64,000 bases of DNA from NCBI RefSeq assembly GCF_900496995.4, contig NW_024470402.1:1-64000 (forward strand). Direction: 5' to 3'. The DNA is from Aquila chrysaetos chrysaetos. Taxonomy: Eukaryota; Chordata; Aves; Accipitriformes; Accipitridae. Positions within the stretch are counted from its first letter, which is position 1; the number at the start of each line of letters is the position of its first letter. Positions 10,931 through 23,521 of the stretch are shown piece after piece. The notes under the pieces were generated by a model, which saw only the letters and a program-made list of their open reading frames with translations, had not been told where the DNA came from and did not search any database. Position numbers and translations under genes: made by a program.

Positions 10931-13900
10931 TTGCCATGTCCTCCCAAGTGTGGAGGTTCATCTGCAAAGACAGGAATGTTTCTGTGAGCTTGCATGCCTG
11001 TGCTGGTCCTTCAGATGCTACTGCAGATACTACTAGATGCACTAGTAGTGAAACAAAACCACCATCCCTGCAAAAGTAGTTGGTGCAGAGCATGGGAAAA
11101 TGGTATCTACCCTAAGTTAAAATTGCCAGGGAAATCCTTTGCTGCAGAAACACATTTGAACAACTAGAACTGACCCTGAAGGTCAGGCCTACACCATCAA
11201 ATGAACGTGGAGAATTATTTATCAGATCAAGCTCTGGCATCTCCTTTAGAACATGGTGAATGCAATTGCTTCCCTGAGATGAAAATCCCATTTAGGAAAC
11301 TGGATGGCAGGCTGAGGGTCTCCAGCTATGTGAAAGGCTGTTGTAGAGGAAGGGAATAACATTACCTGCACTCTTCAAGGCAGGCAATACTGAGTTGTGA
11401 TTTCAGCCAATGAGACTGAGGGATGAGAAAACTGTCATGACAATGTGGTACTGGAAGAGAGTTTCTCACCTCTTCTAGGTCAGTTTATCACAAGAAATTT
11501 GGACTGAGATGGCAGTGACACAGGGCAGCAGGCTAGTATGACAGTCATTACTCAAGGACTCATGGTCTTGTATATTTGCTTTCTTCCAAGTCTCAGCACA
11601 GGAAGCTTTTCAAATACCTCCATTTCCTCCACTGATGTCTGCTTCTCAGCATAGCTAGGGGTAGGATTCACCTCTGTAATTTTGCCATCTCAGAGTCAGG
11701 GGAAGGACTTCTGCTGACGAAGCTGAAAGATCTACAGCGAAATACTCCTATCTCACCTCCTCAGCTTACCCCCTTTCTCCATGGACAGAGCAAAGGCACG
11801 AGGGAGATGGCTCATCTTGTCTTATATGCATGGCTAAAAGCCCTTTAGAAGTGCCAGGTTGTCTCTAAGGGCTAAGGCAGGAGTCTAGCAAGCAGCTTAG
11901 ATGAATAAGTCAGACCTCTCAACTTGGGCAGACATATCCATGCCTCAGTGGTTGAAGGCAAAATCCTCTTAGTTGAATCCCCACCAAGGCAGTTCTGCTG
12001 AGAAACCAGCTGAACTGCTGGATATAATTTATGCCCTCCCTGCAGACAAGGGAGGATTCTTGATCAGTTCTCTAGTGCAGAAATGATCTCATTCTCAGGT
12101 GAATGTCTAAGACAGATGGAGCTGAACCACCATCTGAAGGATCCCTTTCTCTCCTTTCTTCCTCCTTAGCAATACGTACCAGAAATCTCATGTGGCTAAA
12201 GAGCAGAGGAAAACCCCTAAACCCAGCTCTCCTTAAACATGCAAAGCATTGGAAGTCTATGCTAGAGGTCTTGGGGAGGCTTCACTCACCAGCTCAGCCG
12301 ATGGAAATGATCCAAAAGACATCTCTACATGTACCATCCTGCAATTGAAGCCATGAAGCCATGGTCTCCTTCGCTGAGGGACAACATTGGAAAGAGGTTG
12401 ATTTATTGGAGGAGCTCTGGATGCAGTGATGTCAGAAGTGTGGATGAACAGCTCTCCCCTTGCCAATGCACTTCAAGCTGTACACAATTGCCTGACATTA
12501 TTTCCTCTCCATTTACCTAGCAGGTATTGACAGCTTGTGCTCCCAAATTTCTTTCCCCCTCACAGCCACCACTGTACTTCCACAAAGGGGAGCCTTGTGT
12601 GGACACATACAGTGTAAAATCTCTCCAATTTAGCTCCATATAGTGAGAGCATACATCAGAGAGTCACCAGCATCGTTAGGGTAAGAACATCCCCACACCC
12701 ACCTCATTAACACACTGAAGCTCAAACTGGCCACACCTAGGAGACAGGTTTCTGTTTTCCCTCTGTGTGCCACAGGGAGTTTGATCTCTGGGGGAACTCA
12801 TGGGCTTGTCAGAGGTGGATAATGCTCTTTCTTCACACACGCCAATTAAAGAACAGCAATGCAATTCTCTAAAGTTGCTGTCAGGCTGGGTGTTTGCCTC
12901 CTGCCTGCAGCTGTGGTATGTGAACCTTGTCAGGAACTCAGTGGTCTCTTGTGTAGCCATTTCCTGACAGGCAGGAGGTGTCTGAAATAGCTATGCCCAA
13001 GAGACTGGAAGTGTCAAGTATTTGGTGCTGGATAGTAATGTGGTCTTGAAACCTCCAGGGTGGGACATAACTAAAGGCAACTATGGACACATGAATACAG
13101 AGGGAGTAAGGTAAGGGATTCACCTACCTCATTTCAGAGCCTCTAACTGCAGTTAAGGCCTAAGTCTTCAGTCTTCATTGAAGTAAAGATCTAAGTAAGA
13201 TCTAAGCACAAAGTCAAGAGGTGAGCAGAGGAAAATTGATCTCCCCTGCCTCCAGAGCAGGTGTCTCCAGGTAAGCTTCTCATCTTTGCTCCATTCATTA
13301 TCAGTGGAGAGAAATAGGCACTGTCAAGTGTCAGTTTAGCCCTTTCAAAAGATGCTATCTCATACAGATCAGGCAATCCATGCCTTACAAGCACTAATTT
13401 TTCTTCTGTTGACACTCAAGATAAACTAGACAGCTGGTTTAGACAACACATACACACACAAGTCTCTACCTCTAGACATCTAGAGTTAGTTGAGAAGACT
13501 CACACCCAGAGAGATGCTGCCTACACTGTCCAGGGCCACCACACAGGTGTTGGACTTGACAGAGTCATCTTCTGCAAGTCCTGTGACCAAGGTATCAATG
13601 TGGTTGAGAGAAAACTGATCTGCACTTGATGTGAGGGGGAGATGCAGCTAACGAGAGTAATGTGCACAGCTTGAGCCCATTCGCTGACCATGAAGCCCTC
13701 TCCCTGCTGTCTATCTGCCCTAGAGTACCATGGACATGGCTACGGGGTTTAGCCATGGGATGGAGATGCTTGTAGGCTCTGGAAGGACAGCTGAGGGGTT
13801 CACTTCCGATCGCATGATGAAGCAAGCCATGCGCACATGACCAGGCATGCAGGCCTTGCTGTGAGCTTATGCTAGCTGTGCAGTTCAGAGGCCATGACTG

Positions 13901-14034
13901 GTCAATTGCACAATCTGTGTTTCCAGAAAGATGGTTCATGCCATTTACTGTGCACATCTGCTTTCAGATGGGGTAAGTCCCTTGTGTAAGCTGATGTCTT
14001 CACTGACTGTGGGAAGAAACTGCAGAGTCTATTA
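10931..14034. other. Upstream of olfactory receptor, no gene seen
   Basis: About 3.1 kb of ordinary-looking unique sequence. It should hold the promoter and non-coding 5' exons of the olfactory receptor, but nothing specific can be pinned down. No repeat family was recognised. Confidence 0.4.
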
Positions 14035-14155
14035 GGGCAAGTCCAGAGGAGGGCCACAAAAATGATCAGAGGGTTGTAGCACCTCTCCTATGAAGAAAGG
14101 CTGAGAGAGTTGGGATTGTTTAGTCTGGAGAAGAGAAGGCCCTGGGGAGACCTTA
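14035..14155 (+). mobile_element. CR1 LINE, left piece of split copy
   Basis: A CR1 3' segment with AGTCCAGAGGAGGGCCAC, GGCTGAGAGAGTTGGGATTG and GGAGAAGAGAAGGC. It stops at GAGACCTTA, where a provirus begins. The copy resumes at 21948 after the provirus, with about 75 bases of the usual CR1 sequence missing between the halves. Confidence 0.85.
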
Positions 14156-14728
14156 TGTCGTGGTTTAACCCCAGACAGCAACTAAGCACCACGCAGCTGC
14201 TCACTCACTGCCCCCCACCCCAGTGGGATGGGGGAGAAAATCAGGAAAAGAAGTAAAACTCATGGGTTGAGATAAGAACAGTTTAGTAGAACAGAAAGGA
14301 AGAAACTAATAATGATAACTACTAAAATGACAGCAGTAATAATAAAAGGATTGGAATATGCAAATGATGCACAGTGCAATTGCTTACCACCCGCTGATCG
14401 ACGCCCTGTTAGTCCCCGAGTGGTGATCCTCCCACACCCACTCCACCAGTTTATATGCTAGATGTGACATCACGTGGTATGTAATACCCCATTGGCCAGT
14501 TTGGGTCAGCTGTCCTGGCTGTGTACCCTCCCAACTTCTTGTTCCCCCCCCGCCAGCTTTCTCTCTGGCTAGGCATCAGAAGCTGAAAAATCCTTTAGAC
14601 TAAACACCACTTAGCAATAACTGAAAACATCACTGCTATCAACATTCTTCTCATACCGAACTCAAAACATAGCACTGTACCAGCTACTAGGAAGACAACT
14701 AACTCTATCCCAGCTGAAACCAGGACAG
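14156..14728 (-). repeat. 3' LTR of the ERVL-like provirus
   Basis: Direct repeat of 21365-21947, running from TGTCGTGGTTTAACC to ...AAACCAGGACA on the + strand. It has the family's TATA-like segment (TTTATATGC) and ends. The CR1 flank on its left gives no 5-bp match to the flank right of the other LTR. Confidence 0.88.
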
Positions 14729-16997
14729 TTTCCACCCCTTATTCTATACCATTGACATCATGCTCAGTTCCCATACCTTCAGTTACATGCCAGTCAATCA
14801 TCATCACCTTTTCCATCCCTTTGAGACATATAAACAATGATACATCTATATATATGTATACACACACACAGATATCATTCCTTTAGTTTATGGGTCATGT
14901 TCATAAAATGTTTGTTAAGTTCATTTAGTTCCCGACTCTGGGCTGCATCTGTCATACCAGTCTTTCTGGGCAGAAGGGGTGGTGCAAAGTCCTTCCAGTC
15001 GGCAGAGCAGAATTGGGCTTCAGTGCGGTATGGCGAGCAGGTGACATTGGACACAGCAGGAGGATGGTGTGCACCATTGGATTGTTGCATGCTGGAGTCA
15101 GTTCTGGTTCCATTACTACTGTGCTCTGCTCAGTTTTATCACAGTTCATTCTTGCTTGATCCAAGTGATTCTTACTGTAGTACTATGGATATAGCATATA
15201 ACAATTATAGTAACAATAACTTACAGTAGCAGGGTTATATAGCAACTAATGTAATACAGTTTAATTCTGGCTATTCTCACCTAAAATCAAATCCCCTTGA
15301 GGCACACATCGGACTTCCCCATCTTTTTGCATCATCCACCAAGTGCATCCAGGTCCTTGAGCAAAAGCAATCCCACGAATGGGTTTACCTTTGCCTGAGG
15401 CAGGAGTAACCCAGACTATCTTCCCTAATGTATTTTTTATGTGCACTACAGGGATGTTGTCCCCTTCTAGAGTACGTAAAAGTTCTGACTGTGCAGGGCC
15501 ACCCCGATTGGCAGATCCTCTGGTGTTGACTAACCAGATGTCTTTTGCTAAATGTGTATCCCAATGTTTGAAGGTTCCACCCCCCATGGCTCTCAATGTA
15601 GTCTTTAACAGTCCATTGTATTGTTCAATTTTCCTGGAGGCGGGTGCATGATAGGGGATGTGATATACCGACTCAATGCCATGCTCTTTGGCCCAGGTGT
15701 CTATGAGGTTGTTTTGGAAATGAGTCCTGTTGTCTGATTCAATTCTTTCTGGACTGCCATGTCACCACAAGACCTGCTTTTCAAGGCCCAGGATAGTGTT
15801 CCGGGCGGTGGCATGGGGCATGGGATATGTTTGCAGCCACCCAGTGGTTGCTTCTACCATTGTAAGCACATGGTGCTTGCCTTGGCGAGTTTGTGGGAGC
15901 GTGATATAGTCAATCTGCCAGGCTTCCCCATATTTATATTTCAGCCATCATCCTCCATACCACCGGGGCTTTAACTGCTTGGCTTGCTTAATTGCAGCAC
16001 ATGTTTCACATTCATGGATAACCTGTGCGATAGTGTCCCTGGTCAAGTCCACCCCTCGATCACGAGCCCATCTATATGTTGCATCTCTTTCCTGATGGCC
16101 TGAGGTGTCATGGGCCCATCGAGCCATACATAGCTCACCCTTATGTTGCCAGTCCAGGTCCACCTGAGCCACTTCAATCTTGGCAGCCTGATCCACCTGT
16201 TGATTATTTTGAGGTTCTTCAGTGCCCCAACTCTTGGTACCTGAGCATGTACACGATGTACTTTTACAACCAGGTTTTCTAGCCAGGATGCAATATCTTG
16301 CCACAATGCAGTAGCCTAAATGGGTTCACCTCTGCGCTGCCTGTTGCTCTGCTTCCATTGCTGTAACCACCCCCACAGGGCATTTGCCACCATCCATGAA
16401 TCAGCATAAAGATAGAGCACTGGCCACTTTTCTCTTTCAGCAATGTCTAGCGCTAGCTGGATGGCTTTCACCTCTGCAAACTGACTTGTTTCACCTTCTC
16501 CTTCAGCAGTTTCTGTGACTTGTCATATAGGACTCCATACAGCAGCCTTCCACTTCCCATGTTTTGCCACAATGCGACAAGATCCGTCAGTGAACAGAGC
16601 ATATTGCCTCTCATTTTCTGACAGTTTATTATACAGTGGGGCCTCTTCAGCATGTCTCACCTCCTCCTCTGGCGACATTCCAAAATTTTTGTCTTCTGGC
16701 CAGTCTGTGATTCTAAAATTCCTGGGTGACTGGGGTTTCCTATGCGAGCCTGTTGTGTGATCAGTGCGGCCCACTTACTCATGTGGCATCAGTCGCGTGA
16801 TGTGTAGAGGGGACCTTCCCTTTGAACATGCAGCCCAGCACTGGCAGTCAGGGTGCTAAGAGGAGCTGTGTTTCAGTACCAACCACTTCTGAGGCAGCTT
16901 GAACTCCTTCATAAGCTGCCAATATCTCTTTTTCAGTTGGGGTATAGCTATCCTCGGATCCTTGATATCCTCGACTCCAAAACCCCAGGGGTTGGTG

Positions 16998-17931
16998 TGA
17001 CGGGAAAGGACTTAACTGCAAGGTTCAAGAAAATGACTTGAACTTCACTCACAGACTTAACTGCAAGGTTCAAGCAAATGATTTATTTGAACTTCACTAC
17101 AGACTTAACACACCACTATTGCAGGTTTTACAATTACAAGATTTACAGATACAATGGAGGAATGCACTATTGCAATTTTTAAGGCAAGAGTAGTACATTA
17201 TTACAACCACAAGTGATTCACAGACAACCACAAGCACACACGCGTTACAATCTTAAAGCATAAACAATATTCACTTACCCCTCCAGGTAAGGGCTTTCAA
17301 TCCCAGGGGAGTTACCTCAACCAGCGTCCCGATCAAGGTGGGGCGGGGGAGGGTGTTTCTTTTGCAAGCCAACTGTATAGTTGGAGAAGTGACTCCCCCA
17401 TTTCCAACCTGAATCTTAGAGTTTTTATCCCCCGACTTGTGGAATGGTGTGTATGACTACATCTGAGTGGATTATGATATAGGCTTAAATGGATTATGTA
17501 TATCTGAGTGGAGTTTCCCCTTATCTTTCCTTTGTTGGTCTGTGATTGTTTGAATACACAAGGTTGTCATTTGAAACTGAAGCTGAAACCCTCCAGGTTT
17601 GGGTTTTTTTTACCTTGCTTCCTCAGCAACTGAATAGTGGTTGGATTGAGACTCAGGGCATACTATTTGTTAAGGGATTTCAAGGCTCAGTTCAGGTTTT
17701 GGTTCTCTGAATGGTGCAGCCACTGCCCTGTTTACTTTAGGGTTTATCAGACAACCCGGGGCTAAGCTGTCTACACAGCTCCCCCATGAGTCATCTCTGC
17801 AGAGAGGCAGGGCCTCAAGGCAACCCAAGGCTGGGTCACTTTTGTAACCCCCCACGAGTCGCCTGTGTGCACTAGACATGGTGAAACTCATTTGCGAACT
17901 ATGAGCCGGACAATCCACACAGTCGGCCTCA
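16998..17931 (-). mobile_element. Solo LTR nested in the ERVL provirus
   Basis: About 934 bases that interrupt the pol region between reverse transcriptase and RNase H. In the minus sense it starts TGAGGCCGACTGTG and ends ...CCCGTCA. GGTG lies on both sides (16994-16997 and 17932-17935), which fits a 4-bp target-site duplication as made by gammaretrovirus-like (ERV1) elements. A GATAAAAA TATA-like box and an AATAAA signal are visible in the minus sense. The sequence does not resemble the host provirus LTR. The boundaries were inferred from where recognisable pol similarity stops and starts. Confidence 0.7.
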
Positions 17932-20900
17932 GGTGTCCCCAGGTGCTTTCTGCCAGAGGCTCCAGGTAGGGCCATTCTCTCCAGCTGCAGCGTAGAGCAC
18001 ATTTTTAACATCTTGTCCTGCCTGATCTGGTCCAAGGGCTACTGCATGAACAATCTCCCGTTTAATTTGTTCAAGGGCTTGTTGTTGCTCAGGGCCCCAT
18101 CTAAAATCGTTCTTCTTCTGGGTCACTTGATAGAGAGGGCTTACAATCAGACTGTAATTTGGAATATGCATTCTCCAAAAACCCACGACACCTAAGAAGG
18201 CCTGTGTTTCCTTTTTATTAGTTGGTGAAGACATAGCTGCTATTTTGTTAATCACATCCATTGGGGTCTGACAATGTCCATCTGGCCATTTATCCTAAAA
18301 ACTGGATCTCCTGTGCAGGTCCCTTGACCTTAATTTCTTTTATGGCAAAACCAAGCTTTCAGAAGGATTTCGATTATTTTCTTCCCTTTCTCAAAGACTT
18401 CTTCTGCTGTGTCGCCCCATATGATGATGTCATCAATGTACTGCAGGTGTTCCAGAGCGTCACCGTTTTCCAGTGCAGTCTGGATTAGTCCATGGCAAAT
18501 GGTGGGGCTGTGTTTCCACCCCTGGGGCAGTCGATTCCAAGTGTACTGGACGGCTCTCCAGGTGAAAGCAAATTTTGGCTGGCACTCCGCTGCCAAAGGG
18601 ATTGAGAAAAATGCATTAGCCATGTCAGTTGTGGCATACCACTTGGCTGCCTTTGATTCTAGTTCATAATGAAGTTCTAGCATGTCCAGCACGGCAGCAC
18701 TCAGTGGTGGCGTAACTTCATTCAGGCCACAATAGTCAACTGTTAGTCTCCACTCCCCATTAGACTTCCACACTGGCCATATGGGACTATTAAGGGGTGA
18801 GCAAGTTTTGCTGATCACTCCTTGGCTTTCCAGTTGATGAATTAGCTTGTGGATAGGAACCAGGGAGTCTCAGTTGGTGTGATACTGCCGCCGGTGCACC
18901 ATTGTGGTAGCAGTTGGCACTCGTTCTTCAACCCTCAGCAGCCCCACAATCAAAGGGTCTTGAGAGAGACCAGGCAAGGTAGACAGCTGTTTAATTCCTT
19001 CCGTCTCCAAGGCAGCTATACCAAAAGCCCATCGATACCCCTTTGGGTCCTTAAAATACCCTCTCCGGAGGTAGTCTATGCCAAGGATGCACAGAGCCTC
19101 TGGACCAGTCACAATGAGATGTTTCTGCCATTCATTCCCAGTTAGGCTTACTTCAACCTCCAATACAGTTAACTCTTGGGATCTCCCTGTCACACCAGAA
19201 ATACAGATGGGTTCTGCCCCTTTATAGCTTGATGGCATTAGAGTACACTGTGTGCCGGTGTCTACTAAAGCCTTGTACTCCTGTGGGTCTAATGTGCCAG
19301 GCCATGGAATCCACACAGTCCAATAGACCTGGTTATCCCTTCCTCCACCTGGCTAGAGGCAGGGCCCCTCTAATTCTGATTAGAGTATCCAGTACTCACT
19401 TCTTGTAAATTGGCTCAGAAGTTCCTTCAAAAGGATCAGAAATAAGATCAGCCCTTCTACTCTGTTTGGAAACTGGAGCAGCATTTTCCTGGGAAAATTC
19501 CCTGTTGTGGTGGCTTTTCCTCACAACTCATGTACCCGTGCATCTAGGACCAAGGTAGGTTTTCCATTCCATTTCCTCATGTCCTCTCCATGGTCAGATA
19601 GGTAGAACCACAGGGCAACTCGTGCTGTGTACCTTCTATATTCTCTCCCTCCGACAGAGGAACGCTCACTTCTAATAGCTGAGACATTGGTCCTTACAGG
19701 TGAGGAGTGGGGACATATCCTCTTTGACTTGCTAGACATGCTGGGACAGCTTGTCCACAGCCACAGTGCAGGCTTATATGGGGGAGGAAAGATTTTCGTC
19801 ATATTGCCGGAGTTGGTGAGTGATTTCATCCACCATCGGTGCCTCTTCATCTTTCCAGGTCATTATTGCCAGTGAGTTGGCATAGGATGATGGTGCGCTC
19901 TGTACAAACTTCTACCACATGGGTCGTGTGCATTGGACTTCGTCTGGATCTTTAGGCAATTGTGGATTGTCTGAGTCACAATAAATTGCCTCTAGGACAG
20001 CTAATTCCCTCAGGTATTGAATACCGCTCTCCATGGTGGGTCCACTTGCTTGATTGACATACAAAATCATCCTTAAAGGGGTACTTTTTCTTCACACTTG
20101 AGAGGAGTCACCTCCAGAGGCTAAGGGCTGGTGCCCCTTTTCCAATTGTCTTGTCAGTGCCACCTTCCCTGGCAAGTGATCCCAGCTGCTTGGCTTCCCT
20201 ACCTTCTAATTCCAGGCTACTAGCCCCACTATCCGAGCGTTGGAGAAGCCAAGTGATAAATGCTCACCTATACAGATCTTTTCGTATATCCCACAGCTCA
20301 CTCAAGGATAGAGATCGGGTGATTACCTCTGGTTCTGCCTCTTCCTCCTGTTTCCCGTGATGACCCTGGTTCACTTTCATCCTTTGCTAAGTGAACTGAT
20401 TTTTTTGTATATTTCTTTTTCTGTACGGGAGCAACTGATACTGATGTGGGGGTTGGAGCGGCTGCAGTGCCTGTCACCTTGTTGTCAGATCCAGAGTCCT
20501 TCTCTTCCCCTTGAGGATACTGAGTGGTATTGAACAGGGTTCGATAGGCATGGGCCAGGCCCCAGCACATTGCAGTGAGTTGTGTCTCCCTGGAATTGTC
20601 AGGGTGATGACAGCATACTTTTTCCAAATGTTCTGCTAGTTTTTCAGGATTCTGCACTGTCCAAGGGTGAACTTCCAAACACTGGAGGTGTTTTGGAACA
20701 CCGCCCTAGGCATTGCCCATACTACCCCACACACCCTGCCACTCATAATTATCCAGCCTCGGGGCAGACCTCTGGGTGACCTTCTAAAATAGTTGTTAAC
20801 CTTAAACAAGAGCTGAACCACATTCAGGAATATGCTAGTTCCTAGCAATAGGACCATACTGGTCTCAACATCCCAAGGGTTTTCAAATTTTCCAAAATTC

Positions 20901-21364
20901 TCAAACGCCATTGTAACTAGACTGGGGAAGAAAGATGTCTCACCCATAGATTGGCTCTCTGAGGAGGAAGGGTGAATGGTGTAATTATTAATAGCTTCCC
21001 ACAGATGTCTCCCAAAGTATAGAGGTGACAACAATGCCTGAGTGCAAACACCGGATTAGTCCCACAACCGATTAATTTATCAGACCATAAACCAGTATTA
21101 CCACAATACATCAAAGCGAAAACCTTAATCCACCACCCACGGATGATAAGCAGCAGCACAGGGACTACATACAGCAAGTGAGGTGATGCATAACAGAACT
21201 CTAAAAACAAGTGCCACAACTCTAAGAACTCATAAATCAACATAGTGACCAGCGACTATTAGACCAATGTAATAAATGCTTGTAACAAATTCCATTTTAA
21301 CAAGCACTGGTTAGGCTTGTTGTTATCTCAACCCTTTGAGCCCCACATTAGGCACCAAAAGGAC

Positions 21365-21947
21365 TGTCATGGTTTAACCCCAGCCAGCAACTAAGCACCA
21401 TGCAGCCGCTCACTCACGTCCCCCTCACCCCAGTGGGATGGAGGAGGAAATCGGGAAAAGAAGTAAAACTCGTTGGTTGAGATAGGAATGGTTTAATAGA
21501 ACAGAAAGAAAGAAACTAATAGTGATAATGGTAACACTAATAAAATGACAATAGAATTAATAAAAGGATTGGAATATGCAAGTGATGCACAATGCAATTG
21601 CTTACCACCCACCAACAGATGCCCTGTTAGTCCCTGAGCAGCGATCCCCCCGCCTCCACTCCCCCCAGTTTTATACTGGATGTGATGTCCCATGGTATGG
21701 AATATCCCATTGGCCAGTTTGGGTCAGCTGCCCTGGCTGTGTCCTGCGCCAATTTCTTGTGCCCCTCCAGCCTTCTTGCTGGCTGGGCATGAGAAGCTGA
21801 AAAATCCTTGACTTTAGATTAAACATTACTTAGCAACAACTGAAAACATCAGTGTTATCAACATTCTTCTCATACTGAACTCAAAAACATAGCACTGTAC
21901 CAGCTACTAGGAAGACAATTAACTTTATCCCAGCTGAAACCAGGACA
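21365..21947 (-). repeat. 5' LTR of the ERVL-like provirus
   Basis: Pairs with 14156-14728 in direct orientation. It begins TGTCATGGTTTAACC and ends AAACCAGGACA. CR1 sequence resumes right after it. Confidence 0.88.
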
Positions 21948-22130
21948 CAGGGCCTGTTAGTGACAGAAGGAGTAATGGTTTTAAAGCGAAAAAAATAGAT
22001 TTAGATTTGACATAAGGAAGAAACCTTTTTTGATTAGGGTGGTGAGACTCTGGAACAGGTTGCCCAGAGACATTGTGGATGCCCCATTCTTGGAATTTTT
22101 CAAGGTCAGGTTGGACAGGACTTGGAGCAA
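21948..22130 (+). mobile_element. CR1 LINE, right piece of split copy
   Basis: Continues the CR1 begun at 14035: CAGGGCCTGTTAGTGACAG, then the ACATAAGGAAGAAACC and GAACAGGTTGCCCAGAGA hallmarks, up to GGACTTGGAGCAAC. It is cut off there by a second, partial ERVL-like fragment before reaching the CR1 3' end. Confidence 0.85.
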
Positions 22131-22616
22131 CGTGAAAACTGAGCAGAGCGCAGTAGTGATGGAACCAGAACTGACTCCAGCATGTAACAATCCAATGGTG
22201 CACACCATCCTCCTGCTGTGTCCAATGTCACCTGCTCGCCATACCGCACCGAAGCCCAATTCTGCTCTGCCGACTGGAAGGACTTTGCACTACTCCTTCT
22301 GCCCAGAAAGACTGTTATGACAAATGGAGCCCAGAGTCAGGAGCTAAATGAACTCAATGAACTCTTTATGAACATGACCCATAAACTAAAGGAATGATAT
22401 GTCTCTGTGTGTATACATATATATACATATATATAATCTCATAGGATGGAAAAGGTGGTGATGATTGACCAGGATGTAACTGAAGGTATGGGAACTAAGC
22501 ATGATGTCAATGGTATAGAATAAGGGGTGGATACTGTTCTGGTTTCAGCTGGGATAGAGTTAATTGTCTTCCTAGTAGCTGGTACAGTGCTATGTTTTTG
22601 AGTTTGGTGTGAGAAC
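22131..22616 (+). mobile_element. ERVL-like 3' fragment, opposite orientation
   Basis: The sequence 22131-22534 is the inverted counterpart of the provirus end at about 14729-15140, followed from 22535 by the first about 80 bases of the LTR (TGTTCTGGTTTCAGCTGGGA). It is only the tail of an element plus a truncated LTR, so it is a second, broken copy. Together with the provirus it forms an inverted pair about 7 kb apart. Confidence 0.85.
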
Positions 22617-22624
22617 TCTCCTTC

Positions 22625-22955
22625 CCAACAGAGGAAAATAACTCCTGCTTTTCCAGAAGAAAACAAGACAGGAGTGAAAAAACCCCTGGAGACTCCTAAG
22701 GACTACTTGTTGTTTAGGAAGTGCCTGATAATGTGCATCCACGGTATTGGAAGAATGCGCAAGTTCTTCTAGGTTAAGTAGGGCAGCACAAGCATTTTTC
22801 TTCTTGGGAAAATCAGGGAAGTTTTGTATACAAAGGAGATGTCATTAAGGGGTCCAGTCTGTTTGATTTAGTCCAATGTGTCCTTCAGTCTTGTGGCCAT
22901 CTAGCCTGAGAACACCTAGAGACTGGAATGTTTTTATGGAAACCTATGATGAATG
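22625..22955. repeat. Duplicated segment, pairs with 51805-52135
   Basis: About 330 bases align with 51805-52135. Shared landmarks are AAGTGCCTGATAATRTGCAT, GTATTGGAAGAATG, TTTTGTATACAAAGGAGATG and TTGATTTAGTCCAATGTGTC. No gene is recognised in it. It marks the left limit of a larger duplication that includes the feather keratin 3' flank. Confidence 0.8.
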
Positions 22956-23077
22956 CCCCATCTTCTGTCACAGGACAACAACCAGGTTCTCTGGGGACAA
23001 CTAAAAGTAACCGATGAGGGCTGAGAAGCACTACACACAGCATCCTATAAAGTTTACTGTTGAAACTGAAATATTCA

Positions 23078-23165
23078 TAGAATCATGGAATCATAGCATG
23101 GTTTAGGTTGGAAGGGACCTTTAAAAGGTAATCTAGTCCAACCCCTTCTGCCATGGAGGGGTTTG
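23078..23165 (-). mobile_element. CR1 LINE 3' tip, reverse orientation
   Basis: TCATAGAATCATGGAATCAT with GGTTGGAAGGGACCTTTAAA is the reverse complement of the very 3' end of CR1 with its terminal ATTCTATG-type repeats. Only the last about 90 bases are present. Confidence 0.8.
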
Positions 23166-23521
23166 TATTCACAAAATCTTCAAACTTTTTTGTCTGTTAG
23201 TGTCCACTTAAAAAACATCAGGTGAGGTGGAACAGCTGGGCTGGGCTGCTTAAAGAGCACACACTCAGCCTTGCAATTGTGTTGTAAGTTTTATTTGCAG
23301 AATACATTTATGATAATTGCTGCAAGCAATGCTGGTCTGGGTCTTCTAAAACATACTTTGAGTAGCTGTGGTCATGGGGAAAGATCTATCTTCACATTTT
23401 TCAAAACACATCAGCATCTGATCATTTTGTACTAGATTATTGGAATACAGTTTTAAAATCTGTTTAAAAGGTAATCTATTGTTGCGGTGATGTAGGAAGA
23501 AGACACTGTGATATCCACACG
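23166..23521. other. Spacer, no gene recognised
   Basis: AT-rich sequence with a possible AATAAA signal in the minus sense near 23290. There is no coding region to match it, so I make no call. Confidence 0.3.

Larger units (their letters stand above)
14156..21947 (-). mobile_element. ERVL-like provirus, broken fossil
   Basis: A 7.8-kb endogenous retrovirus in reverse orientation with both LTRs (21365-21947 at its 5' side, 14156-14728 at its 3' side). A TGG-starting primer-site-like sequence lies beside the 5' LTR (about 21341-21364) and a purine-rich tract beside the 3' LTR. Parts in element order are a gag-like region (about 19.4-21.2 kb), aspartic protease with a DTG motif (about 18.9-19.3 kb), reverse transcriptase (about 17.9-18.8 kb), RNase H (about 16.5-16.8 kb) and integrase with an HHCC zinc finger (about 15.3-16.3 kb). 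No env is recognised. Pol resembles class III (ERVL-type) elements. It is clearly dead, with well over ten breaks, and it is interrupted by an unrelated solo LTR at 16998-17931. The LTRs differ by roughly 12-15 percent by eye, suggesting an insertion tens of millions of years old if both came from one event. Confidence 0.88.

Noticed and set aside
14729-15240. Search for an env gene before the 3' LTR of the provirus
   Set aside because: The interval is short and no envelope features are seen, as is usual for ERVL-type elements.
20636-21243. Open frames in the 5' part of the provirus, possibly a separate gene
   Set aside because: The position between the LTR and the gag-like region explains them as provirus sequence, with no independent domain.
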